A stretch of DNA of 64,000 nt, from assembly GCA_944363865.1 (NCBI GenBank), contig CALVVN010000024.1, forward strand, positions 1 to 64,000, read 5' to 3'. The translations under genes and the position numbers were made by a program. The stretch's first letter is position 1. The number at the start of each line of letters is the position of its first letter. The DNA comes from an uncultured Bacilli bacterium (GTDB taxonomy: Bacteria > Bacillota_I > Bacilli_A > RF39 > UBA660). This document shows positions 35,377 to 47,639 of this stretch, piece after piece. A model generated the notes under the pieces. It saw only the letters and a program-made list of their open reading frames with translations. It had not been told where the DNA came from and searched no databases.

Positions 35377-37387
35377 CTAAAACATTACCTACTTTCTCAA
35401 TTAAATCATGTGTAATTAGAGCTTTTGAAACATCTAACCTTTCTTCAGTATATTTTTTATATTTTTCAATGTAATCACTTTCAATTGGTTCATTTGTTAA
35501 TAACACATATTCATCTTTTAAATTATTATAAAACACTTTATTTGTTAAAAAATTACCATTTGGAAAAATCACTATTTTTTCGTTATTAGAAAATATATCG
35601 TTACCTAAAGCATAATGAACTTCAAATCCAAACATATTTGCAACAGTTGGTAATACATCATACATTCCCATAACATCTGTGATTTCTTCTGTAAGTTCTT
35701 TATCACTTGTCCAAATAATAAGCGGTGTATTTTTTAACATTTCATATTCATAAGTTCCCATTGGAATATATGTAGGATCAGTTTCATCTTTTACATCATC
35801 AGTATTAGGATCATAATTATATAATAAATTAAATTGACTTCTACCTAACTTAGATTCATGGTCACCATATATAATAAATACTGTATTTTCATCTAAATTA
35901 TTTTCCATAACCATTTGAAAAAACTCTCCTAATGCTTGATCAGCATAATGTGCGCTTTTCAAATAATTACCCATATTTGTATCTTCTAAATAAGGAACAG
36001 TTACTTCTTCCACAATATTATTACCATTTTCATCTAATTCATCTAATGTTTTGTTAAAAGTAATTGAAAAGTCTAAGTCTGGATATTTATCTAAATCATT
36101 AAATGGCGAATGGTTACTTAAAGTAATTATAGTTCCCATGTATTTTTCATTATTTGATTTGATTTCTAATAATTTTTCAATAGATTGTTTAAAAAATGAT
36201 TTATCAGATAATCCTAAACCAACATAATCATCTTGCGTTTCATCATTAGAAAATTCATAACTATCTTCTGCATAAAAATGCTGATATCCTAATGATTTAT
36301 ACATAGTTTTTCTATTCCAATAATCTGCATTATTACCATGCATACTAAAAGTATAATAGTCTGAATCATTAAATAGCGATGGCAAAGCTTCGTATGTCCT
36401 ATCATAATAATTCAAAAATACTGTTCCGCTACTAGATGGCATTAATCCAGTAGTTAAAGTAAACTCAGTATCACTACTAGTACCTACACTTATCTGAGGA
36501 TAAAAACGAGAAAAATACAATCCCTCTGAAGCTAATTTGTTCAAGTTTGGCGTTATTTCTATTCCATTAATTTCCAAATCTATGAGAAAGTTCTGGATAC
36601 TTTCCGCGTGAATAAAAATCACATTTTTACCTTTAAATATATCAGTATATTTATTATCAGACTTATCTGCATTTAAATTTGAATAGAACTCTCTATATGT
36701 TCTCGCAGCTTCATCGTATCCAAACATAGTATTCACTTTTGGCTCTAAACTTTGTATAACATCATTAAATGTATACATATAAATGCCAAACCTTTGGACA
36801 ATATATTCCCTATTCCATTGTTTAACAAACCTACTTATCTCCGTCCCAGTTAAAGTAACAATAACTATAGCAACAACAACAATACCACTTAACATAGTTC
36901 TTAAAAACATTTTTTTATTGTTTAAATTATTTTTCTTTTTATACCATACTTTATAAACAATTACGTAAATTATTAGTGCTAAAATATAAATAAAGTGATA
37001 TATTTCCAATCTACTAGTAACAGAATCTCCAACTTCGCCAAGCATAGATAGTGTTCCAATTAAATTAATGTATACAAAAGATGAGTAAAACATATAATAT
37101 AAACTATTAACTATGCCTAAAAAAGTAAAAAATATTAAAACTGAAAGATAAAAAATAAATTGATTTTTTTGTTTAAACAAATATCCAAAAGAACCTATAA
37201 TTGTTGCAACAGTTAAGTCGCATAAAAAAGGTTTAAATGCAAAAGCATCACCAACAGTATTTAGTCGTAATACAAAACCTATTGCAACACTTAAAATAAG
37301 ATATGTTATAAACAATGTATTATTAGTAAAATAGTTAAAAAAAACACTTTTAATATTCCCTTTTAATTCATTAATTTTATCTTTCAT
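35357..37387 (-). CDS. LTA synthase-family sulfatase
   Basis: A 676-residue protein with five N-terminal membrane helices (to about residue 180) and an extracellular alkaline-phosphatase-fold domain. The domain has NVIFIHAESIQNF (metal-binding Glu), the catalytic-threonine region SVGTSSDTEFTLTTGLMPS, HGNNADYWNR, LSNHSPF and IIYGDHES. This order is that of LtaS-type glycerol-phosphate transferases building lipoteichoic acid. Other members modify teichoic acids or transfer phosphoethanolamine, so LtaS itself is likely rather than certain. Confidence 0.88.
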   Translation of the reverse strand: MKDKINELKGNIKSVFFNYFTNNTLFITYLILSVAIGFVLRLNTVGDAFAFKPFLCDLTVATIIGSFGYLFKQKNQFIFYLSVLIFFTFLGIVNSLYYMFYSSFVYINLIGTLSMLGEVGDSVTSRLEIYHFIYILALIIYVIVYKVWYKKKNNLNNKKMFLRTMLSGIVVVAIVIVTLTGTEISRFVKQWNREYIVQRFGIYMYTFNDVIQSLEPKVNTMFGYDEAARTYREFYSNLNADKSDNKYTDIFKGKNVIFIHAESIQNFLIDLEINGIEITPNLNKLASEGLYFSRFYPQISVGTSSDTEFTLTTGLMPSSSGTVFLNYYDRTYEALPSLFNDSDYYTFSMHGNNADYWNRKTMYKSLGYQHFYAEDSYEFSNDETQDDYVGLGLSDKSFFKQSIEKLLEIKSNNEKYMGTIITLSNHSPFNDLDKYPDLDFSITFNKTLDELDENGNNIVEEVTVPYLEDTNMGNYLKSAHYADQALGEFFQMVMENNLDENTVFIIYGDHESKLGRSQFNLLYNYDPNTDDVKDETDPTYIPMGTYEYEMLKNTPLIIWTSDKELTEEITDVMGMYDVLPTVANMFGFEVHYALGNDIFSNNEKIVIFPNGNFLTNKVFYNNLKDEYVLLTNEPIESDYIEKYKKYTEERLDVSKALITHDLIEKVGNVLDENSKK

Positions 37388-37470
37388 ATTTCTTCCTTCC
37401 TAAAATATTATAACAAATATAAGAAAATAATTCAAACTATATATAATAGTATATAGATCAAAATAGACAA

Positions 37471-37496
37471 TAAAAAGCAGACATTTTTTGTCCACT
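37471..37496 (-). terminator. Terminator of the YihY-family gene
   Basis: Minus strand AGTGGACA pairs with TGTCTGCT (two G-U pairs) and is followed by TTTTTATT. Confidence 0.7.
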
Positions 37497-37514
37497 TATA
37501 TCATATAAATAAAA

Positions 37515-38393
37515 CTATTTTTTTGTAGCTTTTACCTTTTTTTGTATTTCATCAAGTTTCATAGTATTAGTTTTTTCAATTCTTTCTTCAACATTGATGT
37601 GATTGAATGCTAAACCAACCACAAAAACATACGCCATTAAGTAAAACCATAACATCAATATGACTATACTTGAAAGCCCACCATAGTAAGTGTTAAAATG
37701 TGCAAAGTTTCTTATGTAATAAGAATATATAACGGTAATAATCATCCAACAAAATGTAGTAAAAATCGTCCCTTTATTTACATATTTGCTCGGAATCACA
37801 TCATCAGGCGCAATAGTATAAACCAATTTAATGAATAAAAATACTACTAAAAACGTTATTGGAATATTCAAAACGGGATATAAAATATTAAATATGTTTA
37901 TTAATGTATTGTCCTCCTTGGTAAAATTCATAAGAATTGATAAAATAGTATCCCCGAACAAAGGAACAATTAAAATAAAAGTAAACAATAACACCATTAA
38001 AAAGGTTAAAACCAATGCTTTCAGTCTTCTACGAAAATATTTAGAATTATCTAAATTAAATATCGCATTTGATGCAATTATAATAGAATCAAAACCATTA
38101 CTTGCTAAGAAAAAAGCAATACACAAAAACACAATATTACCAATAGTAAATCCTGTATTATCTAATATTGGATATATTACATCTAAAACCTCTTTAGAAA
38201 AATTAACTTCTATAAAATTAGTAATAACGCTTAGTGATAAATTAAACGATGTTGCAACAAAAAAAATTATGGTAATTATAGGCACAACAGATAACACAAA
38301 ATAGAATGCTAAATGCCCAGGCAAAATTAGCATTTCTTTTCGTTTCATAATTGAAATTAAGTTTTTGAAAAAAGATTTTAATTTTTCAAGCAT
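37515..38393 (-). CDS. YihY/BrkB-family membrane protein
   Basis: A 292-residue protein with six transmembrane helices. LPGHLAFYFVLSVVPIITI, FLASNGFDSIIIASNAIFN and YYGGLSSIVILMLWFYLMAYVFVVGLAFN are typical of the YihY (formerly misnamed RNase BN) family. The C-terminal tail is basic. Molecular role is not established for the family; some members affect phospholipid distribution. It follows the GGDEF protein gene by two bases and is probably co-transcribed. Confidence 0.88.
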   Translation of the reverse strand: MLEKLKSFFKNLISIMKRKEMLILPGHLAFYFVLSVVPIITIIFFVATSFNLSLSVITNFIEVNFSKEVLDVIYPILDNTGFTIGNIVFLCIAFFLASNGFDSIIIASNAIFNLDNSKYFRRRLKALVLTFLMVLLFTFILIVPLFGDTILSILMNFTKEDNTLINIFNILYPVLNIPITFLVVFLFIKLVYTIAPDDVIPSKYVNKGTIFTTFCWMIITVIYSYYIRNFAHFNTYYGGLSSIVILMLWFYLMAYVFVVGLAFNHINVEERIEKTNTMKLDEIQKKVKATKK

Positions 38394-38395
38394 AT

Positions 38396-40402
38396 TTATT
38401 CACCCTTATTTTTTCTCATCATTATAAGAGCTTCATTAATAGCATCATCAATACTTTTAATTTCATCTTCTATCATTGAATATCCAATAGAAGCACCATA
38501 AGGTTTAGGCAAATTATTAAATTCCTTATTTAATTTATGCATATATGTAATAATTACTTTTTCTTCGTATCCAACCATATATACCAAAAATTCATTACCA
38601 TCAGTTCTTATAATTTCCGAATTTTCTCTTTGCGTTTTTATCAAAATATTTGCAGCAGCTTTTATTTGGTTATCCCCTTCTTCATGTCCATATGTATCAT
38701 TTATTTCTTTGATTTTGTTCAAATCTATAGTAACTATTGCTTGTGGATAAACCTTATTCGCTTCCCAATACTCAATGTTATCATTAAGGAAATTTCTATT
38801 TTTTAGATTTGTCATCACATCTAAATACATTAATTTATCTTCTCTTTTAATTTTTTTAGTCACTTTTATCTTCCTATTTAACAAATAGAAAAACAAAGTT
38901 ATTGCGAAAATCAAAATCAATATATATGTAATATTACTTAGAACAAAATTCAATAAAACATTTGCATTCTTCTCATTTATTGTATTATTTAACGCTTCTA
39001 ATTTAGTTTCTTCTGAAGATATAACCGCCATATAAAATTCAAATAAATTATTAAAAACACTATTATCAACGTTCATTAAATAATTTGCACTAGTAGATGA
39101 TTGACTATAAAATCTAACACTAAATTCACTTAATTCATCATTTTTGTAAAACTCATATGTTTCTTTTTCCAAAATTATCAAATCATCATCAGCTAAATCA
39201 TCAAATAATTCATTATAATTATCATATCCAGTTATTAAAGCACCATTTTGTTCAATATAACTACTTAAATTATTACCACTAACCATTTTTACATTAACAT
39301 TTTTTAATGCATTTAACGATTTAGCAACAAAGTTGTTATTATTATGCGCTAATAAAACATATTTAGTATTACCTAACCCCTTAGTTACCTCATAGTTACC
39401 ATTATTAATAGAATAATAATTATAAACTAAATCCACTTTCTTTTTATTTAAAGCGTTTACCAAATCATTTATATTGTTGTATTTTACAAACTTATACGTA
39501 GCTCCAGTAAATTCAGAAAACTTACTTAAATAAATATTTGATAAACCATTAAATTCCCTATTAATCATTCCCTCAATAGGAAGATTTTCAATATAACCAA
39601 CAATATAATCTTCATTTACTATACTTTCCTTTTGAACATCACTAAGTTCATTAGCAGTAAAATAAATATCTATTAAATTAGAATTAATACTTTTATCCAA
39701 TTCTTCTTGCCATCTATTCAAAAACTTTGCCAAAATATCATTTAATCTATCTCCATTTTGAGGCATATTAATAACATAATAGTAATTTAATCCATCTAAA
39801 TGATATACTATACTCAAATCATCATAAATAATATTATCAATATATCTATACAAAGGCATTATAGCAAAATGTGATCCACTTTCTAATGATTCCTTAATCT
39901 CACTTGTATCCGCACAAGACTTGTATTGAACTCCACTAACATCTTTCATATAGTCAGATACTAAAGATAAATCTGAAGATAAAACCGCTATTTCTCTTTC
40001 TTTTAAATCTTTAATTGAACTAATATTAGAATCATTTATTGAGACTAAAACATAATGATCTTTAAATAAAACTAAGTCATTTTCACTAATGGAATTAACG
40101 ACATTAAAACTATAACTTGAATTAGTTGTAACAACGTTTAAAGATAAATTAGTATCTTTTTCAAAATCATTTATAAAATCAATAAAAACACCTTTACCAG
40201 AAGAATTAAAAACCGGCAAATCACTAGGAACAGTTACATCAATAACGTTATTTACATTTGCGTTTATCCAGTTTTTTTCTAAAAACGAATATTCGTCTTT
40301 TGAATTTGAAAATAAAATTACAAACAAAATTACTAACGCAAAAACGACTAAACTAATTCCTCCAATAATTAAATATTTCCTTTTTGTTATTTTACCTATC
40401 AT
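38396..40402 (-). CDS. Membrane protein: two solute-binding domains and degenerate GGDEF
   Basis: A 668-residue protein. After an N-terminal membrane helix (13-32) there are two consecutive periplasmic-binding-protein-like regions (about 50-245 and 265-455), a second membrane helix (about 485-505) and a cytoplasmic GGDEF domain. The DLNKIKEINDTYGHEEGD metal/GTP region is well preserved. The signature loop near residue 600 reads RTDGNEFLV instead of R-x-GGDEF. The architecture suggests that an external ligand controls an internal nucleotide signal, either c-di-GMP synthesis or GTP-binding without catalysis. Confidence 0.8.
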   Translation of the reverse strand: MIGKITKRKYLIIGGISLVVFALVILFVILFSNSKDEYSFLEKNWINANVNNVIDVTVPSDLPVFNSSGKGVFIDFINDFEKDTNLSLNVVTTNSSYSFNVVNSISENDLVLFKDHYVLVSINDSNISSIKDLKEREIAVLSSDLSLVSDYMKDVSGVQYKSCADTSEIKESLESGSHFAIMPLYRYIDNIIYDDLSIVYHLDGLNYYYVINMPQNGDRLNDILAKFLNRWQEELDKSINSNLIDIYFTANELSDVQKESIVNEDYIVGYIENLPIEGMINREFNGLSNIYLSKFSEFTGATYKFVKYNNINDLVNALNKKKVDLVYNYYSINNGNYEVTKGLGNTKYVLLAHNNNNFVAKSLNALKNVNVKMVSGNNLSSYIEQNGALITGYDNYNELFDDLADDDLIILEKETYEFYKNDELSEFSVRFYSQSSTSANYLMNVDNSVFNNLFEFYMAVISSEETKLEALNNTINEKNANVLLNFVLSNITYILILIFAITLFFYLLNRKIKVTKKIKREDKLMYLDVMTNLKNRNFLNDNIEYWEANKVYPQAIVTIDLNKIKEINDTYGHEEGDNQIKAAANILIKTQRENSEIIRTDGNEFLVYMVGYEEKVIITYMHKLNKEFNNLPKPYGASIGYSMIEDEIKSIDDAINEALIMMRKNKGE

Positions 40403-40414
40403 ATTCTATTACTC

Positions 40415-40876
40415 CTAATTTGTCCAAACCACTTGACTATTTTTTGAATTTTTATAGCCCATAAGTGGATAAATATCACTTTCTTCTTCAACAGTTTTCG
40501 CAGTTATAATAATTTGAATATCATAAAATGCTTTTTCTTCTTCACTAAATACTTCTAAAGATTTAATAGCCAAACTTTGTGTATCTACTAATGATAAGTT
40601 CTCTTTTAAATCAATATTAATATAAATTATTTTTCCCTTTACATTAACAATTACATCATTAAATGCTTTATCTTCTTTATATAATTCCTTAACTAAATCT
40701 CCTACATTATCATCTATTTGTACTTCTTCTATTCCTTCAAGTCTATCCCCATAAGAATCTTTACCATTCCCAGAATAAAAATACATAACTAGTGAAACAC
40801 CAATAACAACAAAACTTATTAAAATAATAATTGCTAATACTAATAAAACCTTATTTTCAGAAAAAACACGTTTCAC
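40415..40876 (-). CDS. Single-pass membrane protein, unknown
   Basis: About 153 residues: one strong transmembrane helix (near 10-32) and an extracytoplasmic domain of alternating strands and helices with no recognised family. The GTG at 40876 is chosen because AGGAGG ends 8 bases before it; the upstream GTG at 40885 overlaps that site. The gene lies directly before the PBP-GGDEF gene (12-base gap) and may function with it. Confidence 0.6.
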   Translation of the reverse strand: MKRVFSENKVLLVLAIIILISFVVIGVSLVMYFYSGNGKDSYGDRLEGIEEVQIDDNVGDLVKELYKEDKAFNDVIVNVKGKIIYINIDLKENLSLVDTQSLAIKSLEVFSEEEKAFYDIQIIITAKTVEEESDIYPLMGYKNSKNSQVVWTN

Positions 40877-40925
40877 ACTTTTCACCTCCTTTTAATTATA
40901 CTATATTTTATTAATCTTGACTAGT

Positions 40926-42920
<1,995 letters not shown>

Positions 42921-42947
42921 CTAATAATAAAATATTTAAAAGGTTAT

Positions 42948-42976
42948 TTGAATAATTTGTTTGTTTTTGCTAAAAT
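42948..42976 (+). promoter_or_regulatory. Promoter of the FAD oxidoreductase pseudogene
   Basis: TTGAAT (42948-42953), 17-base spacer, TAAAAT (42971-42976), followed by GGTGAT and the ATG at 42994. Confidence 0.6.
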
Positions 42977-42993
42977 TAAAGTGGTGATAATAT

Positions 42994-44355
42994 ATGTTTG
43001 ATGTAGGAATAATAGGCTGCGGCCCTGCAGGAATTTTTACAGCTTTAGAGATTTTAAAAGAAAGACCAAAATGCAAAATAATTATGTTTGACAAAGGAAA
43101 TAATATTAATATCCGAAACTGTCCTAAAAATAAAATTGGACATTGCATACACTGCAAACCTTGTAACATTTCATGTGGTTTTGGTGGTGCAGGAGCTTTT
43201 TCAGATGGCAAATTAACTTTATCTAAAGATATAGGCGGGTATTTAGAAGAATACATAGGAGAAGAAAAGTTAAATGAATATATTGAGTACGTAGATAAAA
43301 CATATATTAATTATGGTGGAGATAGCCATATTGAATTTGACGAACAATTTGCTAACGAAATGGCTCAAAAATGTGAAAAAAATAATCTTAAATTCATCAA
43401 ATCCCCCATAAGACACTTAGGAACAGAGAAATGCGCTCTAATTATGCGTGATATGTACGAAAAACTTATGAGTTATGAAAACGTTGAAATAAAACATAAC
43501 ACAGAAATACAAGATGTTAATTTTAAAGAAAAAGAAATATACACTGATAAAAACATATATAAATGTCATAACATTGTTCTTGCTGTGGGAAGAAGCGGAT
43601 CTTCTTGGCTAGAAAAAATATGTCAACAAAATAATTTGAAAATTATTAATAACAAAGTAGATATCGGTGTAAGAGTTGAGTTACCAAGAAAAATTACTGA
43701 TTCAATTACAGACATTTATACGAATTTAAAGTATATAATTATTCAAAATCCACTCAAAATATTGTCAGAACTTTTTGTATGAGTCCCGGTGGTTTTGTAA
43801 CACAAGAAAACTATGATAATGACTTAGCTTGTGTAAATGGTCATAGTTTTAAAGATAAAAAAAGCGATTTAACAAACTTTGCTTTACTTGTTTCAGCACA
43901 TTTTACAGAACCATTTAATGAGCCAACAAAATATGGTGAATATATAGCAAAATTATCAAACATGCTAACCGGTGGCAAAGTAATGGTTCAAAGACTATGT
44001 GATTTAAAAATTGCAAAAAGAAGTACAAGAGAAAAAATGAAAGAGTTATCTTTTGAACCAACATTAAGTGATGCTGAACACGGCGATTTATCTTTTGCTT
44101 TACCTGCACGCAATCATAGAAACATTTGAAGCTTTAGAAAGCATATGCCCCGGTATTAGTGGAAAAGATACTATACTATACGGAGTAGAAGTAAAATTTT
44201 ACTCTGCACGATTAAAAGTAAACAATAATTTAGAAACAGAAATAAACAATATTTATGCAATCGGAGATGGCGCTGGAATTACAAGAGGATTATTACAAGC
44301 TTCAATAAGTGGTGTAATCGCTGCAAAAGACATACTTGCAAAAGTAAAAGAGTAA
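42994..44355 (+). pseudogene. FAD-dependent oxidoreductase split by two frameshifts
   Basis: Three segments together make a full-length (about 454-residue) NAD(P)/FAD-dependent dehydrogenase of the COG2509 type. The dinucleotide-binding GIIGCGPAG is at the start, then CNISCGFGGAGAFSDGKL, then in the next frame RTFCMSPGGFV and VNGHSF, and in the first frame again YGVEVKFYSAR and AIGDGAGITRGLLQAS. Frame is lost near 43733 (one base missing) and restored near 44112 (one extra A in GCACGCAATC). Promoter, ribosome site and terminator look intact. Either a recent pseudogene or two sequence errors. Confidence 0.85.
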
Positions 44356-44370
44356 CTTTTACTCTTTTTT
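44346..44370. terminator. Bidirectional terminator
   Basis: AAAAGAGTAA-CTT-TTACTCTTTT: a perfect 10-bp stem between the convergent FAD pseudogene and pcrA. Confidence 0.9.
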
Positions 44371-46462
44371 AATATTCATCAATGTCATTGATTTTCTCTA
44401 GACTCTTGTGATTTTTTACAATTTTTACTATTCCAACATTATTATTAAAAGCTATAGAAGCTATATTTCCTTGAATTTGAACTACAATACCATTGCCATA
44501 TTTTAAATGTTTAACCTTATCTCCAACTTTTAATTCATCATTTCTACTATCCTCATACATGTCGCTAATAGTATTTATTTCATTAAAAGATTCATTGCTT
44601 TCAATCAAATCAGAATTAATCTCAGATATAAAACGGCTTGGCATATTTATATCTGTACGTCCAAAAAGCGTACGTCTTTTGCAATTCAACAAATATAACC
44701 TTTCTCTAGCCCTTGTTATTCCAACATAACAAAGTCTACGTTCTTCTTCAAGTTCATCTTCATCATCTATAGACCTAAAATGTGGAAAAACATTTTCTTC
44801 TAAACCGGTGATAAATACTATATCAAACTCTAAACCTTTAGCAGAATGTAACGTCATAACGTTTACACAGTCATCGATATCTTTATACTGGCCAAAATCA
44901 CTTACTAGTGCTATATTTTCTAGAAATTCTTCTAATGAGTATATACCACGTTCTTCAAATGCTAAAGCTATGCTTTTAAATTCCTCCAAGTTTTCAAGGC
45001 GAATTTCACTATCTATGCCGCCTGTTAGTTCTAATTCTTTTTTCATTCCAGATAAACCTAATATTTTATCTATAAGTTCCGATAAATTAACGTTCTTAGA
45101 TTCATCGATCAATTTAAGTATTAGTTCCTTAAATTCCATCGGTGTTCCACTTTTGATAGCATCAAACATAGAGGTCCCCATCGCTTTTGCATCTTCCCTA
45201 ATTTTTTCTATAGTTTTAATTCCAATTTTACGTTTTGGAACATTAATTATTCTTTCTAAACTTTCATTATCTTTAGTATTATAAATTAAATTTAAATAAG
45301 CAATTAAATCCTTTATCTCTTTTCTATTATAAAAATAATAACTTCCAACCACTTTATACGGAATATTTTCTTTTAGCAAAGCTTCTTCTATAACACGGCT
45401 TTGCGCATTCGTGCGATATAAAATACCAAAATCAGAATATTTTTTTCCATTTAACAACAATTTTTTAATTTCAGTCACTACTTCTTTAGCTTCATCAATT
45501 TCATTACCGCAACGTATATATTTTATTTTTTCGCCAAGATCCTTAGTACTAATTAGATTTTTTTCTTTTCTTTTAACGTTATGTTTTACAACACTATTAG
45601 CAGCATCTAATATATTTTTAGTACTTCTATAATTTTCTTCTAAGATTATAACTCTAGAATTATCATAATCTTTCTCAAAATTCAAAATATTTTGGTAATT
45701 AGCGCCCCTCCAACCATAAATACTTTGGTCAATATCGCCGACAACAAAAATATTCTTATATTTACTGGCTAATAACTTACATAATTCATATTGAACACCA
45801 TTAGTGTCCTGATATTCATCAACCAATATATACTTATAATGTTCCTGATATTTTTCTAATATATGTTTATTATTTTTAAATAATTGAACTGGCAAAACTA
45901 ATAAATCATCAAAATCAACGGAGTTATTTGACTTTAAAATTGAAATATACCTATTAAAAACTTTAATAACAGTTTCATCTATATAACCTTTCATAAATCT
46001 ACTATATTCTTCTGGAGTTAAACCTTCATTTTTAGCAAAACTAATTTTATTAATAACATATTTTATGGGTATAACTTTAGTATCAACATTAAATTCCTTT
46101 AATATTTTTCTTATTATGCTAGTCATATCTTCTCTATCAATTATAGAAACATTCTTATCAAAACCTAGTTCCTTATAATTTTCCCTAATTATTTTTAAAC
46201 CAAAAGAATGAAAAGTTCCAATAAAAATGTCACTAGCAACATTATATATTTTATTTTCAATTCTTTCTTTCATCTCATTAGCTGCTTTGTTTGTAAAAGT
46301 TATTGCTAATATATTATTTGGAGAAGCCCCTTCTTCAATCAATTTAACAATTCTTTCGGTTAAAACTCTAGTTTTTCCACTTCCGGCACCAGCCAAAACT
46401 AAACAAGGTCCGTCTTTAAAATTAACGGCTTCTTTTTGCATTTCATTTAACAACTTCATCAC
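44369..46462 (-). CDS. pcrA: ATP-dependent DNA helicase PcrA
   Basis: A 697-residue superfamily 1A helicase. Motifs: AGAGSGKTRVL (Walker A), GTFHSFGLKI, VDEYQDTN (Walker B), GDIDQSIYGWRGA, EENYRST, VMTLHSAKGLEFD and RRLCYVGITRARE. The C-terminus ends in the RNA-polymerase-interacting Tudor-like region (VGDKVKHLKYGNGIVVQI). It unwinds DNA in repair and removes obstacles ahead of replication. Start is GTG at 46462 or the adjoining ATG at 46459. Confidence 0.96.
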   Translation of the reverse strand: MMKLLNEMQKEAVNFKDGPCLVLAGAGSGKTRVLTERIVKLIEEGASPNNILAITFTNKAANEMKERIENKIYNVASDIFIGTFHSFGLKIIRENYKELGFDKNVSIIDREDMTSIIRKILKEFNVDTKVIPIKYVINKISFAKNEGLTPEEYSRFMKGYIDETVIKVFNRYISILKSNNSVDFDDLLVLPVQLFKNNKHILEKYQEHYKYILVDEYQDTNGVQYELCKLLASKYKNIFVVGDIDQSIYGWRGANYQNILNFEKDYDNSRVIILEENYRSTKNILDAANSVVKHNVKRKEKNLISTKDLGEKIKYIRCGNEIDEAKEVVTEIKKLLLNGKKYSDFGILYRTNAQSRVIEEALLKENIPYKVVGSYYFYNRKEIKDLIAYLNLIYNTKDNESLERIINVPKRKIGIKTIEKIREDAKAMGTSMFDAIKSGTPMEFKELILKLIDESKNVNLSELIDKILGLSGMKKELELTGGIDSEIRLENLEEFKSIALAFEERGIYSLEEFLENIALVSDFGQYKDIDDCVNVMTLHSAKGLEFDIVFITGLEENVFPHFRSIDDEDELEEERRLCYVGITRARERLYLLNCKRRTLFGRTDINMPSRFISEINSDLIESNESFNEINTISDMYEDSRNDELKVGDKVKHLKYGNGIVVQIQGNIASIAFNNNVGIVKIVKNHKSLEKINDIDEY

Positions 46463-46474
46463 CTTATTTTCCTT

Positions 46475-46930
46475 CTAATTTAAAAGTTTAACACTTTGAC
46501 TTACTAATTCATTTAAATTATTATAAGGTCTCCTACCTTTTATCTTAAAATAAAACCAATCTAAATAATCAATATCATCAGCATCATCCGGTCTTCCATA
46601 TATTATTGGCTTATTATTTATATAAAACCCAAACTCAACATTACTCGTTAAACCTAACATATGAGGTTTCTTCCTAGGTATCCAAAACATAATTAAATCA
46701 CATTTATTTAGCGCTTCATAATCCCATTCAACTTCATCCATATAATCGACCTTAGGTGAAAAATCTCTCTTTTCCGGCACTAAAACAGTCCCAGAAAATT
46801 CATATTTATCAAAATATTTTAAAGCCTCATTTTTCCACGAAATAGCATTATTATCTCTTGGAATAGGTCCAGCTAAAAATATACTTTTTCCTACGATTTC
46901 AAGTTTTTCCATTGAATATATAACCTTCAT
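46475..46930 (-). CDS. Nucleoside 2-deoxyribosyltransferase-like protein
   Basis: About 151 residues. SIFLAGPIPRD near the N-terminus, WKNEALKYF, VPEKRD, WDYEALNKCDLIMFWIPRK (with Asp and Trp of the nucleotide site) and VEFGFYINNKPIIYGRP match the Nuc_deoxyrib_tr2 family. Members act on nucleosides or nucleotides; the exact reaction is unknown. The ATG at 46930 follows GGTGAGAG. The gene precedes pcrA by 12 bases and may be co-transcribed. Confidence 0.8.
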   Translation of the reverse strand: MKVIYSMEKLEIVGKSIFLAGPIPRDNNAISWKNEALKYFDKYEFSGTVLVPEKRDFSPKVDYMDEVEWDYEALNKCDLIMFWIPRKKPHMLGLTSNVEFGFYINNKPIIYGRPDDADDIDYLDWFYFKIKGRRPYNNLNELVSQSVKLLN

Positions 46931-46984
46931 ATCTCTCACCATTTTTATTATAACAAAAAGTCAATTCTTAAAATAGACTTGACT

Positions 46985-47284
46985 TTATTTAATTTTAATT
47001 ATTATTTCTCCATCCTTAGAATAAAGAAACTTTTCCCTAGCATATCTCGCCACATATTCATCATCTTGCAACTTAACAATCTCACTTTTAAGTGTTTCTT
47101 CTTCTTCTAATATTTCCTTATAAAGATTTTCTAATTCCTTTTTTTCTTTTATATTATTATATATTTGCGACCAATAACTAAACATGTTACTAACAAAAAG
47201 AGTTAATAAAGGAATAAAAATAATTATAAGAACAGTTATTCTTCTTCTATCCTTTTTAGTTACTTTTTTCATACTATAACCCAT
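46985..47284 (-). CDS. divIC: Septum formation initiator DivIC/FtsB-like
   Basis: A 99-residue bitopic protein. A basic cytoplasmic end (KKDRRRI), one transmembrane helix (about 17-36) and an extracellular leucine-zipper coiled coil (about 42-75) end in DDEYVARYAREKFLYSKDGE, the conserved FtsB/DivIC tail. It forms the FtsL-DivIB-DivIC division subcomplex. Its place after yabP-yabQ is as in Bacillus subtilis. The internal ATG at 47272 is an alternative start with better GGATGG spacing. Confidence 0.9.
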   Translation of the reverse strand: MGYSMKKVTKKDRRRITVLIIIFIPLLTLFVSNMFSYWSQIYNNIKEKKELENLYKEILEEEETLKSEIVKLQDDEYVARYAREKFLYSKDGEIIIKIK

Positions 47285-47339
47285 CCTATTATAAATTATA
47301 ACACCATTAAGTTATAAGCTCAACTATAAAAAAACGACT

Positions 47340-47639
47340 TTACATCTTATTTTTCTTAAATTTTAAATATTCTTTCAAATATGAATTATGTTTATTAAAA
47401 AATATAAAAGAAAAAATAAAGATAAGAAAAAAATAAATATGTAATACTCCATTATTAATTTTAATTAGCAACAAAAAATAAGAAAGCATAAAATTAAGAA
47501 CAAATAAAATATTTATTAAAACCTTATACAACAACTTAGTTTTATATATTAAAAAATAAAAATAAGAGTAAAAATAAGAAAAAAATATTCCATAACCGAT
47601 TGAATAAACTATAGATAACAACTGAATCTCTAATTTCAT
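47340..47639 (-). CDS. yabQ: Spore cortex biosynthesis protein YabQ
   Basis: A 99-residue, very hydrophobic protein with three or four predicted helices and a Lys-rich C-terminus. The sequence is poorly conserved, but size, membrane topology and position between yabP and divIC identify it as YabQ, a forespore-surrounding membrane protein needed for cortex formation. Its start overlaps the yabP stop by 4 bases. Confidence 0.8.
   Translation of the reverse strand: MKLEIQLLSIVYSIGYGIFFSYFYSYFYFLIYKTKLLYKVLINILFVLNFMLSYFLLLIKINNGVLHIYFFLIFIFSFIFFNKHNSYLKEYLKFKKNKM

Noticed and set aside
42936..43256. Minus-strand frame of 106 codons opposite the FAD oxidoreductase
   Set aside because: Antisense to a gene with clear family motifs, Pro-rich and without a ribosome site.
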